Assembly: GCF_001661265.1 (NCBI RefSeq)
Contig: NW_017567014.1
Location: forward strand, 62,001 to 126,000
From: Saitoella complicata NRRL Y-17804
Lineage: Eukaryota; Ascomycota; Saitoellomycetes; Saitoellales; Saitoellaceae
Reading direction: 5' to 3'
DNA: 64,000 nucleotides
Translations under genes and position numbers: made by a program
Part shown: positions 32,796 to 42,823 of the stretch, piece after piece
Layout of the letters: every line of letters begins with the position of its first letter
How positions within the stretch are numbered: the stretch's first letter is position 1
Notes under the pieces: model-generated
Told to the model about the DNA's origin: nothing
What the model saw: the letters and a program-made list of their open reading frames with translations, nothing else
Database searches by the model: none

Positions 32796-34283
32796 ATGTC
32801 TCTACGGTCGCCCCTGAACTCCCCAGGTGCCGTGCTACCTGCGCTCAATCAAGAACGCAGCCCAAATGCCGGGAGTGAGGCGGGTTCCGACTTGAGCTTT
32901 CGGACCGCTGCCGTGACGGTGAATGGAGATGCACCATTAGCGGAAGGATGGAGGGAACTGACTCCTGAGCCCGCTCAAACAATGGATGCGGACGACGTTG
33001 CGAGGACGCCGCGGCCTCAGTATCTTAGGAGAGAATCAGATGCAACGGAGACTATGAGCATCGCCACGGCTACCGCCAACGCAAACCCGGCGGTCGAAAA
33101 TGAGTTACGGGAGCTCAAGGCACGACTGGACAAACTGGAACATCGCGATACATACGACACCTACAGATCGCGGCCATCGACGGGTTCAACCTCTTTGGCA
33201 ACTTCATCCAACTCAAACTCGCTTTCTTCTCCCAGAAGCACTAATCTTCATCTGGCTTCAGTGCGAAAGTTGAGGGGCGTGATCAGTCCAGAAGTCTTCA
33301 AGACAATAGAGGACGTGAGCAATGAAGTTACTGGGCTTTGTGAACAGGTTGCGGAGGATGGCAGCCCAGTCGTGCGGAGACGAGCGGATGGAGTAAGACG
33401 GGCATTGACAGATGTGTGTGTTGCACTGTTGGAAGATCATGTTCGCACAACGCAGCTTCTCAGCCCGCTACGACGGAGAGCAGATCCCGACGCTGGGAGT
33501 GCTGTGTATGAAGCTGACGATAACCGAAGCTACATCTCCGGTTCGTCATCACGCTTGGGATATCGAAATGAGTATTCAAAACCGGAAAACGGTTTGGGGC
33601 GGTCTCGCACGTCCACGTTTGATGGAAGCCGTCGTGCGGCAAGTGTCGCATCTCACGGGAGGGAGGCGCTGTCGTTGCGACATGATACGTTACTGGCACA
33701 CGACAGGGTTCAGCCTTCATATAGTCCTCGTCAGCATGATGAAGATTCGAAATCGTACGTCTCTACGACTTCCTCTCGGTGGCGGCCCAGTCCAAGGTCA
33801 GAGGCTCTGCTACGTGAATCTCGTGCCGCTTTGCTTGGAAGATCGGCATCGCGCTCGAGCACATTCAGTTCTCACCGAAGGTCAGAAAGTGTGGCCAGTT
33901 TGCGTCGAGATGATGGATTAGAAGCACAGTATCACGGTCCTTACGTGCGTGATCCGCCCGTTCAGGTTGCAGGTCCTAGACGGAGCAGCACGATGCACTT
34001 TCCTCCCCCAGCACCAGCTCATGAATCGCCACCGATGAACGCGGCTGCGCAAAGGCGGATTATGAGCGAGAAAGCGCAACGGCGGCGGACTCTCCTCGAG
34101 GACGCCGGCAGCAGGGCAGGTGCCACGTCCGCGATCGGCGGCAGCGGTGGAATGCGGCGTATGGTGGCAAGCCAGAGTATGGGGAATATGTCACTGAGTG
34201 AATGGGATTCTCCGAGAAACGGATCTGGAAGTCCTAATGCCTACATGGCGGATGATGGAGATGTTCCGAGGAGGAGGCTGTAA
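32796..34283 (+). CDS. Ser/Arg-rich hypothetical protein with a short coiled coil
   Basis: A single exon of 495 residues. Most of it is disordered and rich in Ser, Arg and Pro. Two ordered pieces can be seen: a short coiled coil near residues 90-112 (ENELRELKARLDKLEHR) and a helical block near 148-225 (LHLASVRKLRGVISPEV onward). The C-terminal half carries many RxxS sequences, plausible kinase sites, and the repeated phrase SRSST. No enzyme motif, signal peptide or membrane segment is present. A cytoskeletal or cell-polarity adaptor would fit such a layout, but nothing in the sequence proves it. Confidence 0.72.
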   Translation: MSLRSPLNSPGAVLPALNQERSPNAGSEAGSDLSFRTAAVTVNGDAPLAEGWRELTPEPAQTMDADDVARTPRPQYLRRESDATETMSIATATANANPAVENELRELKARLDKLEHRDTYDTYRSRPSTGSTSLATSSNSNSLSSPRSTNLHLASVRKLRGVISPEVFKTIEDVSNEVTGLCEQVAEDGSPVVRRRADGVRRALTDVCVALLEDHVRTTQLLSPLRRRADPDAGSAVYEADDNRSYISGSSSRLGYRNEYSKPENGLGRSRTSTFDGSRRAASVASHGREALSLRHDTLLAHDRVQPSYSPRQHDEDSKSYVSTTSSRWRPSPRSEALLRESRAALLGRSASRSSTFSSHRRSESVASLRRDDGLEAQYHGPYVRDPPVQVAGPRRSSTMHFPPPAPAHESPPMNAAAQRRIMSEKAQRRRTLLEDAGSRAGATSAIGGSGGMRRMVASQSMGNMSLSEWDSPRNGSGSPNAYMADDGDVPRRRL

Positions 34284-34842
34284 AGGGGTAGGATTCGTCT
34301 AGAAAGGGATGGTATGGTACCGGTATACGGCACGGTATCTTATCGATTGATCAGGTTATATATTTCTACAACAGACAGCAACCCTCAGCTGATCGCGCAA
34401 CTCTCCGGACGCAAGCGGGTCAGCTGGAACACCTGGAAAAAGCTTAGGTGGTTTAGCGTCCGTCTATTTGCGTGCGCGAGCGCGGGGGTCTGTGCGTTTA
34501 TTTTTGCATGAGCGCCAGAAAACGCCAGGGTTCTTTCTGATGGAACATAGGCAAAAAGGCGCGACCACTCCAATGTTTCGGTGTCGTTTGGCGACCATTC
34601 CAACCAAATACGAGGTGACCGCCGGGGACAGTAATGCCGTGTAAGACGCCTCTAGCCCTTGTGTTTCCCCGGCCGCAAATGAGAGGTCGTCCGTTATGGG
34701 CTCAGGGCCTGTGGAATGAAAAATGATTGTCAAAGCTTGTCTCCTCCTATTTGAGCTGATCTTCCCGCTGTCTGATCGCGTGGTACGGTACTCAACGGCG
34801 ACACGCACCTCGTAAGGAGTTGTTCTTGCTAGGCTATCCAAG
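34284..34842. other. Intergenic stretch, 559 bp
   Basis: This is the promoter side of the large WSC gene. A TATATAT patch lies near 34348-34355 but is nearly 500 bp from the start codon. No gene is visible. Confidence 0.45.
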
Positions 34843-37800
34843 ATGATGCCATTCTATACGTTGCTGGGAGCGATCTTCGCTCTCCTCCGTCTCGTCCACG
34901 CCCTCTCGGACACTGACTACATCACAGAGTCCGGAAGCAATGCTCGTACCGGTTATTCGACAACTCACAACATGGACCCAGCAGTGGTCTCATCGACCTC
35001 CTTCGGCCTTCTTTGGTCAAGACCGACTTACGGCGCCTACAAGGGCTTCCCGGAACAGTTTTACGCACAACCTTTGGTGTACACACCTGCAGGTCACTCC
35101 CAGGTTGTGTTTGCCGTGTCTGCGACGAATTGGGCTTACGTACTGGATGCGGTTACCGGTGTAATCATCAAGTCCCGCAACTTGAGCCCACCCTTTATGG
35201 TGTCCGATCTCAACGGCTGCAACGACATCCTTTACACCGTCGGTGTCACTGGTACACCTTCGCTGGACCCTGAGACCGATACCGTCTACTTCTTCGCTAA
35301 GACGTACAAGGACGGGACTGCGGACGTCGGTGGTGTTGCCAATGCCATCTACAAGATGTACGCCCTCGACGTCTTAACTTTGGAGGACAGGGATAACTTC
35401 CCCGTTTCCTTAGAGGGATACAATGCCTGGAACAATCCCAAGAAGTACTTCGAAGGTGGCAAGGTTTTGCAACGCCCTGGAATTCTATTGTCCGACAATG
35501 ACGTCGTGTATGCGGCATTCGGCGGTCATTGCGATATGTTCAACTACACCGGTTGGATCTCTGGCATTCACAAAACCTCTGGTGAGGTCGTGAATTTGTG
35601 GGCGTCTGAGGGAGGTGATGAGGCTACCGGATTCGGAGGAGGAATCTGGCAGTCTGGCACGGGTTTGACTCAAGATGTCAGTGGTCGAGTGTTCTTCGTA
35701 TCTGGCAACGGTAACTCCGGTGTTCTTGGCAACAATCCCGTCAGTGGTCGGAGTCCGCCTCACGCTTTGGAGGAGACCGCAGTGAACTTGAAAATCGACC
35801 CGAACGGTACGGTCTACCCCGTCGACTTCTTCGCTCCCTACGACGCGGCAACGCTCAATGCAGCTGATCGTGATTTGGGGTCTATTGGTATGATTACCCT
35901 CGATCCGTCTTATTTCACTTCTGCGTCTGCCCGGCGTATGGGTGCCATCTGCGGTAAGAACGGTAAGGGTTACGTCCTCAACCTCGACAACTTGGGTGGT
36001 TACAAGACTGCAGCGGGAGGTGGTGATAACGTTATCCAAACCTTCCCTCTTACCAACTCTGTGTTCTCCGCTCCTGGTTCTTACCCTAACGAAGGTGGCT
36101 ACCTTTATTTCACACCTGCGGGAAACCCTACCGTTGCATACAAGTTTTCCTTGGACGCCAACGGTAACCCCACCTTCACGTATGCCGGTCAATCTGAGGA
36201 TGTTGCGGCTGGTCGTCCTGGTACTGGCCATCTGAGTGTTACCTCGCTTGACGGACAGCCAGGTACCGGAATCGTATGGTTGACTGACGTTGAAGGTGGT
36301 ACCGTCCGTGCCTACAGCGCCGTTCCAGTCAACGGCAAACTCCAGCAGATCTTCTTTCAATCGCCTCCGCTTGTCAACAAGTTTCAACGTCCCGCTTTCG
36401 GTGACGGGCGTTTCTACGTGGGAATGCAGAACACTCAAATTCTCTGCTACGGTTCTCCTATCAATCTTCCGATGAATTGCACAAGTCCGATGGACTTTGG
36501 ATCCGTGTACAAGGGCACGAAGGAAACGTTGAGGTTGAACTGCACAGCCAACATCCCGCTTTCCATCCAGGATGTTACACTTGCTAAGAACAACTACTTC
36601 TCTCTTCCCACGGCTCCAACACTTCCTTCCCGGCAATACGCTGCTGGAGATGTGTTCACAATGGACGTTACCTTTGCTCCGACCGGTCCGATCTCCGTTT
36701 CTGGCTCCATCAACATAAAGACGAACAACGGAATTATTGGATATACGGATATCTTCCCCATCTCACTCCGTGGAGTTGGATTGAGCGCAGCTCCATACCT
36801 TGCTGTCCAGCCTACCGTCATGTCCTTCGATGGTTTAGTCATTGGCTCCGGCTCTAGTGTTGGTGGGCTTCAGAACTCTGTTCTTGTTCAAAACTTAGGT
36901 CAAGGAAATCTTACCTTCAGCGACATTTGGCTTCAGGGCTGTTTTAGCGACGATGATGACGACAACATTGCTTCCGGTTGTGACCACAATGTCACTGCCA
37001 CTGGAAATACCATCGGGCCTTTCACTGTTTTGAATATGCCCCGTGCAGGTGACACCATTCCGGGTGGTGGCAGTATTTCGTTCAACATCAAGTTTAACCC
37101 TGATAGCACTGGGCAGTTCCAAGCTTTCCTGCGATTCATGTCTGACGGCGGGAACTATTGGTTGCCCATCGCTGGTTCCGCAGCCGGTCCTCCTCGGGCT
37201 GTTCTTGAGGTTGAGGATGCCGAGGGGACCTATCAGAAAGGCACGTACCTCGATTTCGGACGCGTTTATGCTGGAAGCACTGAAATTCGAGATATTCGCG
37301 TCGTGAACGAGGGTGATAGTGCACTTATCCTTACCAAGTCAAAGCCACCTGTTTCTCCCATCATCGGAGCTCAGAGCCCTGAAGGGGACTTGCCAGAGAC
37401 CTCCCAGATCGCACCGAACAGTTCTTCATATGCCACGTTGTACTGCGCTGTTCCAGCCAACCAAGTCAACATTCCTGATCAGAATTATACAGGCCAGTGG
37501 ATCCTTAACACTAACGATGAATCCTGGGGTATTCACATTGTCGAGATGAGCTGTGCTGGGGTGACGCCCCAACTTGGCCCCTTGATGCCTGACGGCTACA
37601 ACGCTCAGTATCAGTACCTCGGATGTTACAAAGACAGCACAGCCAAGCGTATTATGCCTACCATGGCATACTCTGACGGAAATAAGAACGAAAATGGCAT
37701 GTGCACGGCAGAATGCAAGAAACTTGGCTTTGCCTTTGCCGCAAGCGAATACGCGCAAGAGTGTTGGTGCGGAAATACGCCTCCGTCCAATCCAGTTGAT

Positions 37801-39507
37801 ATGAGTAACTGCAATTACAATTGTGCTGGTGATGCTAATCAGACATGTGGTGGATTCGGTGGGTTTGCATCCATCTTTTACGATCAGCGGAAGTGGACAC
37901 CAGCGAATGGATTCCTCGTCCAAGGAACGACGACTCCGGCAGCTCCGGCAGCTCCGGCCACAACAGCTGCCGGCCAAGGTGATATTGCCACGATCGTGGC
38001 GCCCGTAGCGACATCTTCTTCATCGCCTATCCCGTCAGTGCTTCCCGATAACGCTTGGGACTACCTTGGGTGTGCAACTGATTCCGTAGCCGCTCGTACT
38101 TTGCCGGTAGGATGGTCACCTGGAGGCATGACTTTGGAATTGTGCATGAACTACTGCGCCGCACAGAACTACACTATTTCAGGTGTCGAGTACGCCCAGG
38201 AGTGCTATTGTGGAAATGCTTTGCAGAATGGGGCTACATTGGGTGCGTCTTCATGCACAATGGCCTGTGGCGGTAACTCTACCGAAATCTGTGGTGGACC
38301 TGGTGGTTTGTCACTCTTCCATTTCAATGCCTCTGACGTCAAGCCAGTCAACGGTTATACCTTCTCCAGTTGCATCACTGAACCGAATGCTGGTCGTGCC
38401 CTCAATGGCGCTTCTACAACAGATCCAAAGATGACGCCCGACATGTGCACGAAGTTCTGCAAATCCAAGGGCTTCAAATATGCCGGAACTGAGTATGGAT
38501 CCGAATGCTACTGTGATAACAGCCTTGCCAGTGGATCGCTTGCGATTACTAGCGGCTGTACTATGCAGTGTGGTGGTGATACCAATGAGATCTGTGGTGG
38601 ACCCTCGAGGTTAAACTTGTATGTGTTGAGGAGTGCGTCGTCAGCTTCTTCGACGGTCAGTAAAGCAGCTTCGACGTCAACGAAAGCGGCCTCTACCTCC
38701 ACGGTGAAAACCTCAGCTACCACCTCATCTGTGAAAGTTACGACAAGTTCATCGAAGACTACTTCCACAACGATCAAGACCTCCAGTAGCACTTCCAAGG
38801 CTACCACTACATCTACTACGCAATCCTCTTCATCGGTGAAGTCTTCGACGACGACGGCGAAGGCGACTTCGTCCACCAATGTCACGTCAAGCTTGAAAAC
38901 CACTGCGGTTGTCACATCATCTGTCAAGACAACAAGTAAGACAACGACCACTTCCGCAAAGACGATATCGAAAGCTACGACGTCGGCTTTGAAGATCACG
39001 ACGCCGTCCGTCAAGATCACAACGTCTTCTTCAAAGATCACGACATCCCCTGCGAAACCCACGACACCCTCTGTGAAGACTACAGTGAAGACTACAGTGA
39101 AGACTACAGTGAAGACTACAGTGAAGACTACTACTTCGTCTATCAAGACCACGACGCCCGTGAAGACTACGACGCCTGTCAAGACTACCACGTCTTCCGT
39201 GAAAACTACGGCGAATCCTTCTTCGAAGACATCCGCGACAACGAGTAAGAAAACAACGACCACGACCAAGCCAGTCAGTTCGACTAAGGTTACTTCTACC
39301 ACCAAGAAGACGACTACCACTACTAGTTCGAAGAGGACAACAGTTCTGCCAACGACTGTGAGGTTGGCCATCAACACTTCTTCGTCCAAGACAACTTCTA
39401 AGACCACGTCAAAGACTACGTCGAAGACAACATCCAAGTCTACAACGAAGGCTTCCTCCACGACACGCGCGAGTACTACTGCCAAGTCGACTACCTCGGC
39501 GAAATGA
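34843..39507 (+). CDS. Secreted propeller-like protein with three WSC domains and Thr/Ser/Lys tail
   Basis: A single exon of 1554 residues. Residues 1-22 form a signal peptide ending near VHALS. Then comes an about 500-residue Trp/Gly-rich region with the look of a PQQ-type beta-propeller (NWAYVLDAVTG, TGTPSLDPETDTVYF). Two or more ASH/Ig-like beta-sandwich segments follow, each opening with a DFG..Y.G phrase (MDFGSVYKGT near 543, LDFGRVYAGS near 803). Three WSC domains lie at about 924-1010, 1073-1160 and 1172-1258, each with the eight-Cys pattern and the end CGG. WSC domains bind wall glucan or similar carbohydrate. The last 290 residues are Thr/Ser/Lys-rich and would be heavily O-mannosylated; no GPI signal or membrane anchor is seen. 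Likely cell-wall bound or extracellular. Confidence 0.88.
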   Translation: MMPFYTLLGAIFALLRLVHALSDTDYITESGSNARTGYSTTHNMDPAVVSSTSFGLLWSRPTYGAYKGFPEQFYAQPLVYTPAGHSQVVFAVSATNWAYVLDAVTGVIIKSRNLSPPFMVSDLNGCNDILYTVGVTGTPSLDPETDTVYFFAKTYKDGTADVGGVANAIYKMYALDVLTLEDRDNFPVSLEGYNAWNNPKKYFEGGKVLQRPGILLSDNDVVYAAFGGHCDMFNYTGWISGIHKTSGEVVNLWASEGGDEATGFGGGIWQSGTGLTQDVSGRVFFVSGNGNSGVLGNNPVSGRSPPHALEETAVNLKIDPNGTVYPVDFFAPYDAATLNAADRDLGSIGMITLDPSYFTSASARRMGAICGKNGKGYVLNLDNLGGYKTAAGGGDNVIQTFPLTNSVFSAPGSYPNEGGYLYFTPAGNPTVAYKFSLDANGNPTFTYAGQSEDVAAGRPGTGHLSVTSLDGQPGTGIVWLTDVEGGTVRAYSAVPVNGKLQQIFFQSPPLVNKFQRPAFGDGRFYVGMQNTQILCYGSPINLPMNCTSPMDFGSVYKGTKETLRLNCTANIPLSIQDVTLAKNNYFSLPTAPTLPSRQYAAGDVFTMDVTFAPTGPISVSGSINIKTNNGIIGYTDIFPISLRGVGLSAAPYLAVQPTVMSFDGLVIGSGSSVGGLQNSVLVQNLGQGNLTFSDIWLQGCFSDDDDDNIASGCDHNVTATGNTIGPFTVLNMPRAGDTIPGGGSISFNIKFNPDSTGQFQAFLRFMSDGGNYWLPIAGSAAGPPRAVLEVEDAEGTYQKGTYLDFGRVYAGSTEIRDIRVVNEGDSALILTKSKPPVSPIIGAQSPEGDLPETSQIAPNSSSYATLYCAVPANQVNIPDQNYTGQWILNTNDESWGIHIVEMSCAGVTPQLGPLMPDGYNAQYQYLGCYKDSTAKRIMPTMAYSDGNKNENGMCTAECKKLGFAFAASEYAQECWCGNTPPSNPVDMSNCNYNCAGDANQTCGGFGGFASIFYDQRKWTPANGFLVQGTTTPAAPAAPATTAAGQGDIATIVAPVATSSSSPIPSVLPDNAWDYLGCATDSVAARTLPVGWSPGGMTLELCMNYCAAQNYTISGVEYAQECYCGNALQNGATLGASSCTMACGGNSTEICGGPGGLSLFHFNASDVKPVNGYTFSSCITEPNAGRALNGASTTDPKMTPDMCTKFCKSKGFKYAGTEYGSECYCDNSLASGSLAITSGCTMQCGGDTNEICGGPSRLNLYVLRSASSASSTVSKAASTSTKAASTSTVKTSATTSSVKVTTSSSKTTSTTIKTSSSTSKATTTSTTQSSSSVKSSTTTAKATSSTNVTSSLKTTAVVTSSVKTTSKTTTTSAKTISKATTSALKITTPSVKITTSSSKITTSPAKPTTPSVKTTVKTTVKTTVKTTVKTTTSSIKTTTPVKTTTPVKTTTSSVKTTANPSSKTSATTSKKTTTTTKPVSSTKVTSTTKKTTTTTSSKRTTVLPTTVRLAINTSSSKTTSKTTSKTTSKTTSKSTTKASSTTRASTTAKSTTSAK
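39073..39130 (+). repeat. 12-bp coding minisatellite in the WSC gene tail
   Basis: Four perfect tandem units of GTGAAGACTACA and a partial fifth, each encoding Val-Lys-Thr-Thr. The identity of the units at DNA level suggests recent slippage or expansion. More diverged units (AAGACCACG, AAGACTACG types) surround it. Confidence 0.9.
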
Positions 39508-39635
39508 GGTGTGAATGGCAAAGACAGATATATACAAGCTATGATAGAACCAAGGGCAATTATAGTGAAGAGAGTGCGCAGCATAGCTACAGTTACTTAA
39601 TCAAACCATACAGACTATGTGTACTCATGTAATCC

Positions 39636-40199
39636 TCAAATGGCAATCATCCTCCCCGCCAAGCAGAAGGCATAAGCGATAGCTCCCCCGACAGCAATAA
39701 AGTTAATTCCCACACTGGCGGCATGCGCCAACCCCAACATCTTCTTCAACTTTGTCATCTTTGCCTCATCAATGTTCCCGCCGCTCTTCTCGAGCTTGTG
39801 CTTGTCAAACATGATTTTGGTGACCCACGGTCCGACTAGGGCACCGTTCGCAAATCCGCTCAGAAGAATGGACCAAAGTAGTTTGTTTTCTGTGGTCGCA
39901 TAACCGAATAGGCTCCCGGCGGAGGCAGGTGCAGTGAGAAGGCAGATGCCAGACAGTGCGCCTTGAAGGGCGAAGAAGATAGGGAAAGTCTTAGACTGAA
40001 GGTTTCCAAACTGCTGACGAGGAAGAGTCTTGAATTGGACGGGACCGGCAATGAAACTGTGGAATAGAGTCATCCCGGTGAGTGTGCCCCAGCTAAGGAC
40101 ATGGTACGGAGCAGCGGAATAGACTGACGCTGTATGAGCGTATTGGCATCAGAATGTAAACTCGGTATGGAATGGTTTCCGAATCTTACCGAGTGGCAT
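39636..40199 (-). CDS. TMEM205-like (DUF4149) membrane protein
   Basis: Two exons, 40199-40190 and 40129-39636, give 167 residues. The first exon is only 10 nt (MPL plus one base); the intron is 60 nt. Four hydrophobic segments are visible, around residues 13-35, 52-75, 82-105 and 142-162. The N-terminal helix carries the family's LSWGTLTGMTLFHSFIAGP pattern. TMEM205-type proteins are small integral membrane proteins of unknown biochemistry. It is convergent with the WSC gene, 128 bp apart. Confidence 0.85.
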
Positions 40200-40598
40200 T
40201 GTGACCGATGGATGTCGGGTCAGCAGTTGATGGTGTATGCTTTGGTTGGTTGGTTGGGCAGTTGGTGTATGACGCGTGCATGCAATGAAGTGCAGTGCTT
40301 AATCTTGCAGTAGCACAAAGTCAAATTATGGCAAAGCTCGGATGTTTGGGATGCTATGGGCATCTTTTCTTTGGTTCAAAAATAAGAAGTCATGATCTGC
40401 AGACTTTGCAAGGCATAGGAGTACTTGAACACGTCCACGTCTGCATCTGCGTGTGAAGCGTCGATATTGACAACCATAATAATACCAAGTGAATACGTTC
40501 GAGTCAAAACTCCTCGGAGCGTCCGGAACGGAACATTCGACAAGTTCGGAAGAGGGTCCTTGTTTAGTGCTATTCGGCTGCTCATAGGATATGATGAC
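40200..40598. other. Intergenic stretch, 399 bp
   Basis: This is the promoter side of the TMEM205-like gene and the 3' flank of the next minus-strand gene. TTGGTTGG repeats occur near 40240-40258. Nothing else is seen. Confidence 0.4.
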
Positions 40599-41072
40599 TT
40601 ACTTGCTGTTCCATAACTTAACCAGAGGCTGTATCTTCGAACTCCCCATTGACATAGTGCGGCTAGTCAATGAATTAACCAGATCCACCCGGTCAAAACT
40701 ATCGAGCTCAAGATTTGTGGGCTTCTTCTTCACCGGAAGCTTTTCAAAGCACCAAAGGGTAACTTCTTCTTCCAGATCAAATTCCTCCACAAACCTCGAT
40801 GTGCGGGCGGGAGTACTGCGTATAGATGAGCCGGTCTCCTCAGAAGCACGCAGCGACGAAGATGTCCCGTTGGAAGAATTGTCGGTCTGGAAAGACGGAG
40901 CTGTCTCGGAAAGGGTCGTGCTGACTCCGAGAGTGTAATGATCGTTCTCGTAGACGCTAGGGGAAGGAGGAGCGCGCGACGATTCGTTTGCGAGCGTGGG
41001 AGTCTCACGAGGCTCAACAGACGAAGGGTACGGGTAGCCAATCTTGTCTTTAGAGTATTTCGAGATCACCAT
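40599..41072 (-). CDS. Hypothetical protein, 157 residues
   Basis: A single open frame from an ATG. The N-terminal two thirds is Ser/Thr/Pro-rich and disordered; near residues 95-125 a charged stretch (EEFDLEEEVTLWCFEKL) could fold. No motif is recognised. Codon use is like that of neighbouring genes, which supports it being real, but the last 30 residues have weaker character, so the 3' end may be spliced differently. Confidence 0.5.
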   Translation of the reverse strand: MVISKYSKDKIGYPYPSSVEPRETPTLANESSRAPPSPSVYENDHYTLGVSTTLSETAPSFQTDNSSNGTSSSLRASEETGSSIRSTPARTSRFVEEFDLEEEVTLWCFEKLPVKKKPTNLELDSFDRVDLVNSLTSRTMSMGSSKIQPLVKLWNSK

Positions 41073-41606
41073 TCTTGTAATTGATTTATCGGACGACGAA
41101 AGGATTGTAGGCTGCGGTTGGTATGGAAGGACTGTGAAGTTGCTTCAAAGAGCGACCGATGCACGTAACGGAGAAGGAGTGTTTGTATTTTGAGGGTAGC
41201 ATTCTGAACAAGGCCAGCGATGTAACTTTATAAGTCCTCGACCAAGAAGTGGAATTTCCAGGCCCGTTGCTCGGCCCTACGAAAGCGAGGTTCGTAACCT
41301 TATTAAAGAGGGAATTAATATGCCAAATGCAGCACAGACTATTTTTAGAAGTCCGGACCGGCCCGACCCGGTCTGTGAGATTGTTAGGGATACATCATCA
41401 CGGGTCCTCGCCAGCTGAGGACATAGTATGTACTTGGAATGGCCAACGCTGCCCTGCCAGGGTTTGAGCAGTTGAGCACGCAACCGCCGGCAATTCCGGC
41501 ACCTCCACATTTCCCCCGCATGACCTGCAGCCGCGAGCACAATCCTGAAGACGTCAAGATCAATTGCAATTGTTCGGTTGTTTTCAGCTTTGGTCCGCTT
41601 CAATTG
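41073..41606. promoter_or_regulatory. Divergent promoter region, 534 bp, with GC motif
   Basis: This lies between the hypothetical gene (minus) and the quinone oxidoreductase (plus). It contains the 11-mer GTCCGGACCGG at 41351-41361, shared with the palindrome at 14997-15010. An open frame in phase with the reductase reaches back to 41439 but lacks coding character. Confidence 0.45.
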
Positions 41607-42823
41607 ATGCTTAGAGCACGTCAAACGTCAAACAGGCTCACTCAAATCACGACCCAGATGCGAACAATGTCTTCATCCTCCCTTCCCAGCAAGATGCGCA
41701 TTATCCAGATCGAGAAGACTGGCGGTCGCGATGTCCTCCAGTACGACGAAGTACCAGTGCCAAAGCCTGGTAGTGGTCAGGTTTTGATCAAGAATGAGTT
41801 CATCGGGTACGTTGTTGTTGTGCAATGGACGTGATAGCGCTGCTTATCCTGATCCGCAGTGTAAACTACATCGATACTTACTTCCGCACTGGATTGTACC
41901 CGTATGTTAGACCCACCCTGATCAATTACAGTTCTGATCTAACGCTACGTGTAGCCCTCCCAAGTTCCCTTACATCCTTGGCCGTGAAGGCTCCGGTCAG
42001 GTCGTCGCCATTGGTGAAGGCGTCAAGAAGTTCAGCGAGGGTGATCGCGTTGTTTACTTGGCCGAAGCTTCGTATGCCGAGTACACCCTGGCTGCGGAGA
42101 GCAAGACTTCCCAAATCCCTGAGGGCATCTCGAACCACGATGCGGCTGCTGTTCTTCTTCAGGGTCTCACGGCTTTGACCTTGATCCGCGAGGCACACGA
42201 GGTCAAGAAGGGTGACTGGGTGTTGGTGCACGCTGCCGCGGGCGGTGTCGGTCTCAACCTTTGCCAGCTCCTTCGTGGTGTAGGAGCCCATGTAATTGGC
42301 ACTGTCTCGACTCCTGAGAAGGCTGAGCTGGCCAAGAAGCACGGCGCTGAGCATATCATCATGTATACCGAGGAGGACGTCGAGAAGAAGGTCAACGATC
42401 TCACCGGTGGCTTGGGCTGCCATGCTGTTTTCGATGGTGTCGGTAAGAGCACCTTTGACGTCTCGCTGAACTGCACACGCCGCAAGGGAACTTTGGCCTC
42501 TTATGGAAACGCGTCTGGCGCTGTCCCGCCTTTGACCATTGCTCGATTGAGCGCCAAGAATGTTAAGGTAAATCATCAATGTAAACCCACCTTCGCACAC
42601 TCATGTTTTCCTAACGTTATCTCAGGTCTGTCGGCCAACCTTGTTCAACTACATTACTACGGAGGAAGAGTGGACTCAACACACTCGTGACCTGTTTGAC
42701 TTTGTTTTGAAGGGCGACTTGGAAATTAAGGTTCATGAAGTCTATAAGCTGGCCGAGAGTGCCAGGGCTCATGAGGATCTGGAGGGAAGGAAGACGACCG
42801 GGAAGCTGCTTATGAAGCCATGA
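41607..42823 (+). CDS. NADPH:quinone oxidoreductase, zeta-crystallin type
   Basis: Four exons, 41607-41806, 41860-41901, 41955-42567 and 42626-42823, give 350 residues. The enzyme belongs to the medium-chain dehydrogenase family without zinc and reduces quinones with NADPH. Seen are the GroES-like N-terminal domain (NYIDTYFRTGLYP, ILGREGSG), the Rossmann motif AAAGGVGLNLCQLL, and ASYGNASG near the cofactor site; the catalytic-zinc Cys/His ligands are missing, as expected. A start at 41607 adds an Arg-rich, acid-free leader (MLRARQTSNRLTQITTQ) that looks like a mitochondrial presequence; the ATG at 41658 gives a cytosolic form of 333 residues. Exon 2 is only 42 nt. Confidence 0.92.

Noticed and set aside
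32378-32878. Plus-strand ORF of 166 codons before the Ser/Arg-rich gene
   Set aside because: It is out of frame with that gene and lacks coding character; the preferred start at 32796 overlaps it.
38508-39584. Long open frame (358 codons) opposite the WSC gene tail
   Set aside because: It is the reverse complement of the Thr/Lys/Ser repeat region; the product is an artificial Val/Asp/Glu-rich sequence.
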